A stretch of 64,000 nucleotides of DNA from Rhodopirellula halodulae (GTDB lineage Bacteria > Planctomycetota > Planctomycetia > Pirellulales > Pirellulaceae): positions 179,001 through 243,000 of the forward strand of contig NZ_JAJKFV010000029.1 of assembly GCF_020966775.1 (NCBI RefSeq). The letters run 5' to 3'. Position 1 is the first letter of the stretch; the number at the start of each line of letters is the position of its first letter. The translations under genes and the position numbers were made by a program. The notes beneath the pieces were generated by a model. The model had not been told where the DNA came from. It did not search any database and saw nothing but the letters and a program-made list of their open reading frames with translations. Below, piece after piece: positions 27,701-35,903 of the stretch.

Positions 27701-30700
27701 GCGATTCTGCCGTTGCGAGTGATTGACCCGGACGCGGATCACTTGGGGCTCCCTCTGCCCAGCCTGTTTGTTATGCCGAAGTCCTCCTTGGAACCGGGTG
27801 AAACTTTCGAGGCGATCTGGGGAACTGGCTACGAGTCCGCCCGAGCTCTGGTGGAAGTGGAACATCGCGGAAAGTTGCTGCAAAGGTATTGGACGGCGGG
27901 TGACACGACGCAGGTGAAGATCCGTCAAGCCATCGATGAGTCCATGCGAGGCGGGTTCATCGTGCGAGTGATGATGCTTCAAGACAACCGTTTGCATCTT
28001 CATCAACAGTATGTCGATGTGCCGTGGACGAACAAACAGTGGACGATCCGTTGGGAGCGTTTCGTTTCGAAATTGAAACCCGGTGCGGAGGAAACTTGGA
28101 CTGCGGTGATCGAACCGAACGGTTCTGAGGCCGAAGCCCAGCAAGAGCGTGTCATGGAGATGGTCGCGACCTTGTATGACGCGTCGCTGGACGTTTTCGC
28201 GAAGCACCAGTTCATGTCTGGTTTCAACATGTTCTATCGCGATCGTAGCTATCGCCATCCGCAGCTGAACAACAACTGGGAAGGCTTGCGAGTGCTGTCC
28301 TATTGGGCTCGTCAGGGTTATCCGAATGGGGATCTGAGTTACGCGGATTGGGTCAACGAGTTTCGGTTGAGCAACCATTTTGGTCGCCCGATGCCGATGG
28401 CTCGAGGAATGTCGAGCAACATGCTGTATGCGGAAGCGGACATGGCGATGGCTGATGGAGCGGTTCCAGCATCGGCACCGATGATGAAATCTGCCGGACG
28501 CGCTGCGGCAGGGGCCGAGTTGGAATTGGCCGAACAAGCCGCGGATGATGCTGGGCCTCCGGCCGAAACAGTGCCAGACATTGATCTCTCCGGCATTCCT
28601 CCGCGAAAGAACTTGAACGAGACGGCTTTCTTCTTCCCCGAATTGATCGCGGACGAAAACGGCGTGGTGAAGATGAAGTTCACGATGCCGGAGGCGCTGA
28701 CCCGTTGGCAGTTGTTGGGATTTGCCCATGGTGCCGATCTGGCATCCGGCACGATCTCGGGGACTGCCGTGACGAGCAAGGACGTGATGGTTCAGCCGAA
28801 CCCGCCGAGAACCCTTCGTGAAGGCGATGAGATCGAACTGACGGTGAAGGTCAGCAATCAATCCGCCTCCATGCAATCCGGCGTGGTCGCGTTGAATCTG
28901 TCGTCCGCCGCGACCGGTGAATCGGTGGATGAGCAGGTTGGCAACTCGCAACCGAAACAGTCGTTCGAGATTCCTGCCGGGCAATCCAAAACGTTCTCGT
29001 GGCGAATCTCTGTTCCGGATGGCATCGGCTACTTGGTTTACAAGGCGGTCGGGTCAACCGGACGATTGTCGGACGGAGAAGAAGGTTATTTGCCAGTCCT
29101 GACGCGTCGCGTGTTGGTTCACGAATCCATCTCGCTGCCTATCGACGGTGCCGAAACGAAGACGTTTACGTTGCCAAAATTGTTGCAGGGAAAAAGCAGC
29201 ACGTTGAAGAGCGAATCGTTAACCGTGCAGATGACATCGAACCCGGCGTGGTACGCGGTGATGGCACTGCCGTACTTGATGGAGTACCCGCACGAATGCA
29301 GCGAGCAAACCTTTCATCGTTTGTACGCCAATCTGTTGGCCCGGCACATCGCGACGTCCGATCCTCGGATTGAGCGTGTGTTCCAGCAATGGCGGAACCA
29401 GCCCAAGGCTGCTGGACGCGAAACGTTGGACAGTCCGCTGGCCCAAAACGAAGATCTGAAATCAATTGCTCTGTCGGAAACACCCTGGGTGTTGCAGTCG
29501 CAATCAGAATCTGAGGCTCGACGAAACGTTGGCATCTTGTTCGATACCAACCGTGTCAATGATCAAGCCGATCGATTGACGCGTCGATTATTAGAGCTTC
29601 AAAAAGACGACGGCAGTTTTGCTTGGTTCGACGGAGGACCGGCCAACGATACCATCACGATGATCATCGTGACGGGCTTTGGTCGACTGAATCACTTGGG
29701 CGTGGATGTCGATATGCAAGCCGCCATGGCGGGCCTGAAACACTTGGACGAGTATGCCAAGAAATTGTACGACCGCATCAAAGCTGAAGATCGCGGCAAA
29801 GTGCATGTCTCGCCGACGATCGCGATGTTGTTGTACGGTCGAAGCTTCTATCTCGATCAGCCGGTTGCCGTTGAGCACAAGGAAGCGGTGGAGTACTGGA
29901 CACAGCAGCTACAACAACACTGGTTGTCACTGCCCAGTCGAATGAGCCAAGGGCACGCTGCATTGGCGCTGCACCGGTCCGGTCGATTGGATGCGGCTCG
30001 CGAAATTGTCGCGTCGCTGATCGAACGATCGGTGGTCGATGAACAAGGGATGCACTGGAACGATCCGCAATCAGGTTGGTGGTGGTACCAAGCACCGATC
30101 GAAACACAAGCGATGATGATTGAAGTGTTGGACGAGGTGGCCGGTGACGCCAAGCGAGTCGAGCAATGTCAAGCTTGGTTGTTGCGTCAAAAAGAAACTC
30201 AATCTTGGGAAACCACCAAGTCCACCGCCGACGCGGTTTACGCGTTGTTGCTTCGAGGCACGGACAAGTTGGCAAGCAATGAAGTCGTCGACGTGGCCGT
30301 TGGACAAACGGACGTTCCCAAGGCCAGTGTCGAAGCGGGAACGGGGTTCTATCAGCACCGATTCTCAGCAAGTGAGATCACGCCGCAGATGGGATCGATT
30401 CGGGTGAAGAAGACAACACCCGGCATCGCCTGGGGTGGTGTTCACTGGCAATACTTCGAGAACATCGAAAACATCACGCCGCACGACGGCACGCCGTTGC
30501 AAGTCGAAAAACAGCTGTTTGTCGTTCGTGCGACTGACTCAGGGCCAGTCCTGCGTCCGGTTGGCGACGAACCGGTTCGCGTCGGGGACGAGTTGGTTTC
30601 GCGTCTGATCATCCGCAGCGATCGTGACATGGAATTCTTGCATCTTCGGGATCACCGAGGCAGCGGCACGGAGCCGGTGAATGTGCTGTCGCAATATCGC

Positions 30701-30910
30701 TCGCAAGACGCGCTCGGTTACTACCAAAGCACGCGTGATGCGGCCGAGCACTTCTTCATCGGGTACCTGCGAAAGGGGACCTACGTGTTGGAGTCGCGTT
30801 GCCGAGTTCAACTTCGCGGGAACTACCAAACCGGAATGGCGAGCATCGAGTCGATGTACGCACCTCAGTACAACAGCCACAGCGAAAGCCACGCACTGGA
30901 AGTGAAGTGA
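24776..30910 (+). CDS. Alpha-2-macroglobulin family protein with thioester motif
   Basis: The 2044-residue exported protein has a signal peptide ending HSMAA near residue 31. An N-terminal helical, TPR-like part (about 35-380) precedes macroglobulin domains: a carboxypeptidase-regulatory-like module (YVLDGASGEPVSEATVEVYRF, near 525), the MG2-type RTVFFTDRAIYRPGQTLRFKAI (about 620), VEEYKRPKFEVKL, the A2M core LTRWQLLGFAHGADLASG (about 1305), and the thioester motif YPHECSEQTFHRLYANLL with C1508 and Q1511. Bacterial A2Ms are thought to trap foreign proteases. The usual partner gene pbpC is absent. It stands alone, divergent from the exporter. Confidence 0.93.
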   Translation: MRQFRIVFSVIVVSSLLLGLLYPPLRHSMAAESKQDAKWRTEQFEAADQALKKGLPKTALEHYDAIVPAAIAESDHDDALFAMGMRASLKGQLEGGGAEERILQLQQELQSAPEGTKPLLQALLAEWFYSYQQQNQWRFRNRTEVETQEEDTTPIKSADDLKTWSAQRIIRHAGSLFDAALAESQSLKDVDLESIQRLVNQGSAPESYRPTVYDFLVMQAVDHFVDAHSIYSGPIERFELEANSPVLDSVDKFLAWEIPELDAESPLRRATILMQEWVAFRKSQSADNPDAYLDADWTRLMFADQNVVSGDKDDRVQTAVKRFMSEHRDHEISARASFKLAQMAMSNEDFVLAHQLASDAVRLHRDSFGGRQCAALIEQIESPELNLSTEGIWNPELNESAHPKIEISYKNVTRVHFKLLKLDFDRMLRSGRAIPNEDRYWLESFADAPVEQAWSVDLKATEDYQTKIHRLDAPSDLSKGPYLLVASGDKEFSDQENYLACNLIWVSELALVTEGRWNQDSLEGYVLDGASGEPVSEATVEVYRFTDEGATRNNRNNGYRYQSLPSLSTDRDGRFELKGSDQHNLLLVARNGKHRLPATQHHSLGHSRRPPALDANRKGRTVFFTDRAIYRPGQTLRFKAIATTFDQQENHYATHNRQAMKVQLIDPNNQVVDTLDLKTNDRGSCHGSFQLPTSGLTGQMRLVVREFPAGSATVRVEEYKRPKFEVKLEAPSDPVRLEESVTVTGKATAYTGAAINDAVVRYTVVREVRYPIWWGWRCWWIPTPPSNPQTIVQGETTTDELGRFQIDFDAVPDASVDRESEPTFRYLITADVVDTTGETRSDNRTVTAGYTTLAARMNVENPDWLTSNESIDLKVQTTSLDGEAQTAEVKIELWSLKAPDEIAQPLWGSSPLSMKDDVEGQVRADDINSWPLDELQDSTTLTTDASGRGEWNVSLKKGHYRAVLSAVDSAGNSVSAILPLRVIDPDADHLGLPLPSLFVMPKSSLEPGETFEAIWGTGYESARALVEVEHRGKLLQRYWTAGDTTQVKIRQAIDESMRGGFIVRVMMLQDNRLHLHQQYVDVPWTNKQWTIRWERFVSKLKPGAEETWTAVIEPNGSEAEAQQERVMEMVATLYDASLDVFAKHQFMSGFNMFYRDRSYRHPQLNNNWEGLRVLSYWARQGYPNGDLSYADWVNEFRLSNHFGRPMPMARGMSSNMLYAEADMAMADGAVPASAPMMKSAGRAAAGAELELAEQAADDAGPPAETVPDIDLSGIPPRKNLNETAFFFPELIADENGVVKMKFTMPEALTRWQLLGFAHGADLASGTISGTAVTSKDVMVQPNPPRTLREGDEIELTVKVSNQSASMQSGVVALNLSSAATGESVDEQVGNSQPKQSFEIPAGQSKTFSWRISVPDGIGYLVYKAVGSTGRLSDGEEGYLPVLTRRVLVHESISLPIDGAETKTFTLPKLLQGKSSTLKSESLTVQMTSNPAWYAVMALPYLMEYPHECSEQTFHRLYANLLARHIATSDPRIERVFQQWRNQPKAAGRETLDSPLAQNEDLKSIALSETPWVLQSQSESEARRNVGILFDTNRVNDQADRLTRRLLELQKDDGSFAWFDGGPANDTITMIIVTGFGRLNHLGVDVDMQAAMAGLKHLDEYAKKLYDRIKAEDRGKVHVSPTIAMLLYGRSFYLDQPVAVEHKEAVEYWTQQLQQHWLSLPSRMSQGHAALALHRSGRLDAAREIVASLIERSVVDEQGMHWNDPQSGWWWYQAPIETQAMMIEVLDEVAGDAKRVEQCQAWLLRQKETQSWETTKSTADAVYALLLRGTDKLASNEVVDVAVGQTDVPKASVEAGTGFYQHRFSASEITPQMGSIRVKKTTPGIAWGGVHWQYFENIENITPHDGTPLQVEKQLFVVRATDSGPVLRPVGDEPVRVGDELVSRLIIRSDRDMEFLHLRDHRGSGTEPVNVLSQYRSQDALGYYQSTRDAAEHFFIGYLRKGTYVLESRCRVQLRGNYQTGMASIESMYAPQYNSHSESHALEVK

Positions 30911-31264
30911 TCCCTCAAGGATGACTTGTTGAAGCTGATGACCGTTGAAACCGATGACCCTGCGAGCCGCCACACGAAGGCGGCTCTCGCGGTGCTTCGT
31001 ATTGGCTCGCTGAAGGGGTGTTCGTTTGCCGTTGTGGTTTTGCTACTCGATGTATCACAAAACCTTCATGGAGTGCCTTCTGTTTGAGCAGGGGGGTGTT
31101 CAACGTTCGGGCATGGCTCTCGATCGGTCGCCATGGATTCAGGCTAAAGGCGAGGAAGGCTCCTTAAGTCGCGTTGGTACGAAAGCTGCGTTCGGAGCCG
31201 GGACCTTCGCTGGAAAGTAAGTGCCAGTGATGATTTCTGAACCCGAAACTCCAGCAGCATTTAG
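30911..31264 (+). other. Noncoding gap with a GC-rich hairpin
   Basis: The 354 bases between the macroglobulin and HAD genes contain an 8-bp perfect stem, GAGCCGCC/GGCGGCTC at 30964-30986, just past the macroglobulin stop. It has no T-tract and could be a stem that protects or ends the transcript. The rest shows no gene or RNA signature that I recognise. Confidence 0.4.
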
Positions 31265-32113
31265 ATGAAAACGGGCTTTTTGATCGACATGGATGGCGTC
31301 ATCTACCGCGGTAGTGAATTGATTCCAGGTGCGGATCAATTCATTGATGTATTGATTCGCCAGGACATCCCATTTCTGTTTTTGACGAACAACAGCCAAC
31401 GCACTCGCCGCGACGTTCAAACGAAACTTCAGCGGATGGGGATCTTCGTGGAGGAAACCCACATCTTCACCTGTGCGATGGCAACCGCACGATTCCTCGC
31501 CAAGCTAAAGCCGAACGGGACCGCTTACATCATCGGCGAAGGCGGCTTGTTGCAGGCCATGCACCAAAACGGTTTCTCGATCGTTGATCATTCACCGGAC
31601 TTCGTCGTGGTTGGTGAGGGACGCACCATCACGCTCAACGCATTGGAGTCAGCGGTCGACATGATTCTCGGCGGAGCCAAATTGATCGCGACGAATTTGG
31701 ATCCGAGTTGTCCCACGAAAAACGGGACTCGCCCCGGTTGCGGTGCGACCGTCGCCTACCTGGAAGCGGTGACAGGTCGCAAGGCATTCAGCGTTGGTAA
31801 ACCGAGTCCCATCATGATGCGGGCCGCTCGCAAAGAACTCAAACTGGCAACGTCGCAAACCGTGATGGTGGGCGACACCATGGAAACGGACATCTTGGGA
31901 GGCGTTCAAATGGGTTACCGAACGGTGTTGACCTTGTCCGGTGGCACCAAGCGAGAGGACTTGGAGCAGTTCGCGTTTGGACCCGACGTCATCGTGGATT
32001 CCATCGCAGACCTTTGCGATGTCAGTGACTTCGTGGAAACGAGTTTGCCCGTTGGCAATCGGGAAGACGACACGGTGACCAACTTCGCCGCCTGGGCTGC
32101 CGCGAACGCGTGA
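31265..32113 (+). CDS. HAD-IIA family sugar or nucleotide phosphatase (NagD-like)
   Basis: The 282-residue enzyme has HAD motif I as FLIDMDGVIYRGSELIPGA (D8 and D10), motif II at FLFLTNNSQRTRRDV, the IIA cap region (YIIGEGGLLQAMHQNGF, VGEGRTITLNALESAV, LIATNLDPSCPTKNG), motif III K in VGKPSPIMMRAARK, and motif IV in TVMVGDTMETDILGGVQMGYRTVLTLSGGT. NagD-type enzymes remove phosphate from nucleoside monophosphates or sugar phosphates; substrate is not readable from sequence. The ATG at 31265 is the natural start because motif I begins at residue 6. Confidence 0.9.
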   Translation: MKTGFLIDMDGVIYRGSELIPGADQFIDVLIRQDIPFLFLTNNSQRTRRDVQTKLQRMGIFVEETHIFTCAMATARFLAKLKPNGTAYIIGEGGLLQAMHQNGFSIVDHSPDFVVVGEGRTITLNALESAVDMILGGAKLIATNLDPSCPTKNGTRPGCGATVAYLEAVTGRKAFSVGKPSPIMMRAARKELKLATSQTVMVGDTMETDILGGVQMGYRTVLTLSGGTKREDLEQFAFGPDVIVDSIADLCDVSDFVETSLPVGNREDDTVTNFAAWAAANA

Positions 32114-32299
32114 GCTTTGGTGTCTTCCGAGTTCAAGCTAGCGTTCTTGTCCAGCAACACGATTGACTGGGCGAGACAAGCTCAGTGAGAGGCGGGTTGC
32201 TTCGTGCCGTATTGGACCGCCATGCATCACTTTCAAAGTGAACGGAGTAGAATCTGCCAAGCCAACGATTGGTTGCGATTCAGAATCCGGGGACAGGCC

Positions 32300-32872
32300 A
32301 TGCTTGAACGAGTTCAATCGATCATTTCTGCCATTCAATTCAATTTGAAAGTGCAGTCGCTACCCGATCGCGTCTATTTGCGAGAGGTGATGTTACCGGC
32401 GATGGCAGCGGCGGATGCCGCGGACGTGTTGCTGGTGGGGACGCGTCGTTACACACGACGCTACCCCAACCAATTTCATCTTTCGCGAACTCAGGTTTGG
32501 ACAATGGATGTTGAGCCTTCGGTTGCGCGATTCGGCAACGGCCAATGGCACCGAACCGGTGATATCTGCCGCGTGAATCAAGTGTTCGAGAACCAGCGTT
32601 TCGATTTGATTCACCTGAATGGAGTGCTTGGTTTTGGCGTGAATGATTCGGAGCAAATTCAGGGCATGGTGGATGCGTGTCATGAGGCACTGCGCCCAAA
32701 TGGGTATGTCATGATCGGTTGGGATGCCGATCGGACGGAGGATCCAACGCACGATCCGGGAATCGCGTCCAGGTTTGAGCACGCTGATTACATGGGCCTG
32801 CCGGCCCGGCATCGGGTTACCGGCATGGATGGCCATGACCACGTGTTCGACTGGTTTCGTCGACTCGATTGA
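32300..32872 (+). CDS. Small class I SAM-dependent methyltransferase-like protein
   Basis: The ~190-residue protein resembles the Methyltransf_11 group. ADVLLVGTRRYTRRYPNQF takes the place of the SAM loop and lacks the usual GxGxG, TMDVEPSVARFG supplies the acidic residue after the second strand, FDLIHLNGVLGFGVNDSEQIQGMVDACHEALRPNGYVMIGWD is the typical motif around strands four and five. The loss of the canonical glycine loop means SAM binding is not assured. The frame is open upstream to 32204, but a start at 32300 (MLERVQSIIS) gives a domain of normal size. Confidence 0.7.
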   Translation: MLERVQSIISAIQFNLKVQSLPDRVYLREVMLPAMAAADAADVLLVGTRRYTRRYPNQFHLSRTQVWTMDVEPSVARFGNGQWHRTGDICRVNQVFENQRFDLIHLNGVLGFGVNDSEQIQGMVDACHEALRPNGYVMIGWDADRTEDPTHDPGIASRFEHADYMGLPARHRVTGMDGHDHVFDWFRRLD

Positions 32873-32884
32873 AAAGGGTGGGAG

Positions 32885-32933
32885 GTGGCGAGACGGTTTG
32901 GTTGCTGCCCCTCCAACCCGACCGTCCCGCCAC
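32885..32933 (+). terminator. Long imperfect hairpin after the methyltransferase gene
   Basis: GTGGCGAGACGGT (32885-32897) pairs with ACCGTCCCGCCAC (32921-32933) at 12 of 13 positions across a 23-nt loop. It begins 13 bases after the methyltransferase stop. No T-tract follows, so it may be a transcript-end stabiliser or a Rho-assisted terminator rather than a classical one. Confidence 0.45.
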
Positions 32934-33199
32934 AGGCTCCTCGCCCTATCAAGTTCTTTCAGTGGTCTGAATCATTCGCCAATCTGGCTGATCACGAAAT
33001 CGATGTGCGAGTGAACCAAGCTGAATGTGATGAAGCCATCCGTGGCAGCGGCTGTGAGCCTTCCATGATGAATGGATGGATTGATGGTTGCGCCGCATTC
33101 GCCACACATCAATCGAACAGGTGTTTCGATAGTATTGGAGACGGTTTGCGAGTAATCTATGACGGTATTCCCTCATGATTGCGTGGCTCATTTTGAAGA
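32934..33199. other. Leader region of the PAS-LuxR gene
   Basis: No gene is supported between the hairpin and the regulator gene. It should hold the regulator's promoter, but I see no box pair good enough to mark. Confidence 0.35.
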
Positions 33200-33919
33200 G
33201 TGGCTGTGTCCGATCCCACCGAATCATCGACGAAAAACGTTGCTTCTGTGAGACCCGTGCGTGTGGACGCACCCGAGTTCGATCCGAATTCGATTTGGAC
33301 TGCGCTCACTCAAACAGCCGGAATCGGAGTCTGTGTTACCGATCACGAGGGACGTCTGATCTATGTGAATGACACCGCGATGGTGCTTTTCTCTGATGTG
33401 CCCGGGCTCGACTACACGGGCAAGTTCATTCACGACTTCCATCCACCGCAGTATGTGAAGGAACGTTTGGCGATGATCGCTCGAGTCTTGGCGGAAGGAA
33501 AACCGCTCGCGATTCGGCATATCTATCACGGCAAACAAATTCATTCGACGGTTTGGCCGATTCGGGATTCGAAGCCGCCCTATCACCGGGTCGTGGTGGT
33601 CAGCCGAACCACGTCGGGATTGTTAAAGACCGAGTTGGACAAATCGATCGAGACCGTTCGCACGGAGTTCATCGACTATGGACCTCTCAGCATACTGACG
33701 CAGCGAGAGGTGGAAGTTGCCGTGTTGCTTGGGCACGGCATGAGTGTCCCGAAAGTGGCCAAATTGCTGCAACGCAGCCCGAAGACGATCGAGCGTCACA
33801 AATCCGCGATCACTCAGAAGCTTGGCCTACATGGCCAAGCTGAACTGGTGATGATCATTAGCGAAATGGGGCTGGATCTGGATGACGCAAAGCTGAAACG
33901 ATTGCCCGCGACCGAATGA
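33200..33919 (+). CDS. PAS domain - LuxR-type DNA-binding regulator
   Basis: The 239-residue protein has an N-terminal PAS domain (TAGIGVCVTDHEGRLIYVNDTAMVLF, about 37-62, continuing through TGKFIHDFHPPQYVKERL and IRHIYHGKQIHSTVWPI) and a C-terminal LuxR/GerE helix-turn-helix: LTQREVEVAVLLGHGMSVPKVAKLLQRSPKTIERHKSAITQKLGL (about 172-216). There is no receiver domain, so the signal is probably a small ligand or redox state sensed by the PAS fold. It starts with GTG at 33200 (a second GTG is at 33206). It converges with the DUF1080 gene. Targets are unknown. Confidence 0.87.
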   Translation: MAVSDPTESSTKNVASVRPVRVDAPEFDPNSIWTALTQTAGIGVCVTDHEGRLIYVNDTAMVLFSDVPGLDYTGKFIHDFHPPQYVKERLAMIARVLAEGKPLAIRHIYHGKQIHSTVWPIRDSKPPYHRVVVVSRTTSGLLKTELDKSIETVRTEFIDYGPLSILTQREVEVAVLLGHGMSVPKVAKLLQRSPKTIERHKSAITQKLGLHGQAELVMIISEMGLDLDDAKLKRLPATE

Positions 33920-33964
33920 CGAGTCGAGGCGTGGTTCACCACGCCATTTGCAAATTCTCAGCGT

Positions 33965-35296
33965 TCACTCTTCGCTGGCGGGAACCAGCATCTCGACTTT
34001 GCGGAAGTCGACTTCGAGGTCTTGGTTGCCGTGCAGTTGCAGCGCGACCACGCCGGAGTCAGCCAAGTCGTCCACGACGTAATCGGCGGCCAAGCAATCG
34101 TTCAAGTGAACGACGATTCGCTTGCCCGATACACTGACGACCATGGTATTCCAAGGTGTGTCATTGCCTTCGGACGTGACGATTTTCTTATCCAGTTGCT
34201 TGCCTTCGCGAGCTTGCTTCCAACGCCTTTCAACGACGGCACGCCGATCCATGGGGAACTTTTCTTCCAGGTAGTGGAGCGGTTGCACCAACCAACCAGC
34301 ACCCCCGGTCTGATACAAGCCGCCCACGTTTTCGCTGCCATCGATTTCGCACTGAACGCCTTTGACAAACGGTTTGTTGTCGGTGATTTGGCTACGGACA
34401 AAGAAGCCGCTGTTGCCTTGGCGGAATCGGTATTCGATTCGATAGGTGCCATCGGTCATGGTTTGTTTGCTGTACAGCATGCCGTTGGGTTCATTGGCTT
34501 CGCTGCTGGCACGACCTTGCAAGATGCCATCGACCACTTCCCATTTTCCGCCGCCGACAGTTTCCCATCCGTCCAGGGATTTGCCATCGAACAACGGCTT
34601 CCATTCGTGGCGTCCCAATTCGCGGACTTTGAGATTTCGGAAACGATAGGTTTGACCCTTTTCGCCATGGTGTTGCAGACCAACGCGGCCGCTCAGGTTG
34701 ACCGGATCAAAGTAGTCCGTGGTCGGAACATCGTTGACAAAGAACTGCAGATGGTTGCCAACGCATCGGATGCGATAGCGATTCCATCGGTCACGATCGA
34801 AGGCGGCTTGGGCTTCGGGTTGTTCCCACAGCGGTACCAACCATTGGCGGCGACCTTCGTCATACAGCCCACCCGACCAGCGTCGATCGGTGGGGTCCGC
34901 TTCGGCTTGATAGCCAAAGACCTTGTTCGGAGCGACCTGACCACGTGCCATGAAGCCGCTGTTCGACTTGCCCTCGGGCAGTTTGACTTCTCCTTCGAAC
35001 TCGTAGTCGTGATAGAGCTTCTCGGTGACCAAGAAAAACTTCTTGTCAGCGGTTAAGTGAATCTCGCCATCGACGACTTCGGTTTTGCCCCATTCGTAAG
35101 GATTGGTCCATCCTTCCAGCGACTTGCCATCGAAGATTGGTGTTGCGTCGGCGAGTTGGCTAGGCGTTGCGTTCGCATCTGCCGGTTCCGCATCATCCGC
35201 CACCGCGAAAGACGATGCCGATGTACCAGCGCACAGCAGCACCACGAGGGCCAGCGATTGAGGACGGAAAGGTGGGAGCCAAGAAAGATTGGTCAT
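33965..35296 (-). CDS. Secreted protein with two DUF1080 (3-keto-disaccharide hydrolase-like) domains
   Basis: The 443-residue product has a signal peptide (SLALVVLLCAGTSASSFAVA) and two DUF1080 jelly-roll domains. The first starts at ATPIFDGKSLEGWTNPYEWGKTEVVDGEIHL (about residues 50-225), the second at KPLFDGKSLDGWETVGGGKWEVVDGILQG (about 235-440), each with the FDGKSLxGW signature and a late 'LQxHG' motif (VGLQHHGEKG; VALQLHGNQD). The family includes laminarinase-like folds and 3-keto-glycoside hydrolases acting on sugars. The start at 35296 is set by the signal peptide. It is divergent from the small membrane protein and sulfatase, consistent with a polysaccharide-degradation neighbourhood. 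Confidence 0.9.
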   Translation of the reverse strand: MTNLSWLPPFRPQSLALVVLLCAGTSASSFAVADDAEPADANATPSQLADATPIFDGKSLEGWTNPYEWGKTEVVDGEIHLTADKKFFLVTEKLYHDYEFEGEVKLPEGKSNSGFMARGQVAPNKVFGYQAEADPTDRRWSGGLYDEGRRQWLVPLWEQPEAQAAFDRDRWNRYRIRCVGNHLQFFVNDVPTTDYFDPVNLSGRVGLQHHGEKGQTYRFRNLKVRELGRHEWKPLFDGKSLDGWETVGGGKWEVVDGILQGRASSEANEPNGMLYSKQTMTDGTYRIEYRFRQGNSGFFVRSQITDNKPFVKGVQCEIDGSENVGGLYQTGGAGWLVQPLHYLEEKFPMDRRAVVERRWKQAREGKQLDKKIVTSEGNDTPWNTMVVSVSGKRIVVHLNDCLAADYVVDDLADSGVVALQLHGNQDLEVDFRKVEMLVPASEE

Positions 35297-35419
35297 AGGG
35301 GAGTGATTTTGATGGAATGGGGATTGAGTCGATGGGACGCCAATGAACTCACGGCGCATCGGCGAATTGCCAGTATACTCCAGGAAACGTTTTTCTCCGA
35401 GATTCCCGCCAAGAGTGGC

Positions 35420-35881
35420 ATGCCAAACTATTCCCGCATCGCATGGAAGATCCTCGCCTCGGCCATGGAGTCTTCGCGTGAAGAGGAGGGGAAAAAACGG
35501 GAACGAGTGGACACTTCGGCAAATGCCGTGGAAACCTCGTGGCGAAGGCGAGTCATCGGCGGTCTGGCACTGGTGATGCTGGTGGCGGGCGGGGTGGCCT
35601 ACTTCACATCCGTCGGTGAAGAAACGCTTGGTTCCGCTTCTGCGCACGCGTTTGCAACAGCGGCTCTGGTTCGTGTGGGGTTGGTGCTGGGAGCACTTTG
35701 GTTGGCGTGGGATTCTCTGCGTCGGCCGGCAAAGTGGTTGCCACCGGGGCTGGCGGTTGCCGGGGTGATCGGCATCGTTGTCGTTGCCGCGCAGCCTCGC
35801 TTGCTGCTTGCGATCGGACCGGCGTTGGGTGTGCTGGGGGTCTTGTCCGCGGTGATGCGGGTGTTCCGAACTAAATCATGA
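35420..35881 (+). CDS. Small membrane protein, four hydrophobic segments at most
   Basis: About 153 residues from the ATG at 35420, or 138 from the ATG at 35465. The N-terminus is charged (SSREEEGKKRERVDTSANAVETSWRRR) and is followed by hydrophobic stretches: VIGGLALVMLVAGGVAYF, AALVRVGLVLGALWLAW, LPPGLAVAGVIGIVVVAA, and LLLAIGPALGVLGVLSAVM. The C-terminus is basic (RVFRTKS). I do not recognise the family. It is 22 bases before the sulfatase gene on the same strand, so the two may be co-transcribed. Confidence 0.6.
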   Translation: MPNYSRIAWKILASAMESSREEEGKKRERVDTSANAVETSWRRRVIGGLALVMLVAGGVAYFTSVGEETLGSASAHAFATAALVRVGLVLGALWLAWDSLRRPAKWLPPGLAVAGVIGIVVVAAQPRLLLAIGPALGVLGVLSAVMRVFRTKS

Positions 35882-35903
35882 CTTCAAAAAAAGGTGGGAT
35901 TGG

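Noticed and set aside
27680-28984. 434-codon minus-strand frame opposite the macroglobulin gene
   Set aside because: Arg/His-rich shadow; the plus-strand macroglobulin domains are continuous through this stretch.
30964-30986. GC-rich stem after the macroglobulin gene as a terminator
   Set aside because: No T-tract on the 3' side; listed only as part of the gap note.
34022-35056. 344-codon plus-strand frame opposite the DUF1080 gene
   Set aside because: Looks plausible in composition, but the minus strand has a signal peptide and two DUF1080 signatures in the right places.
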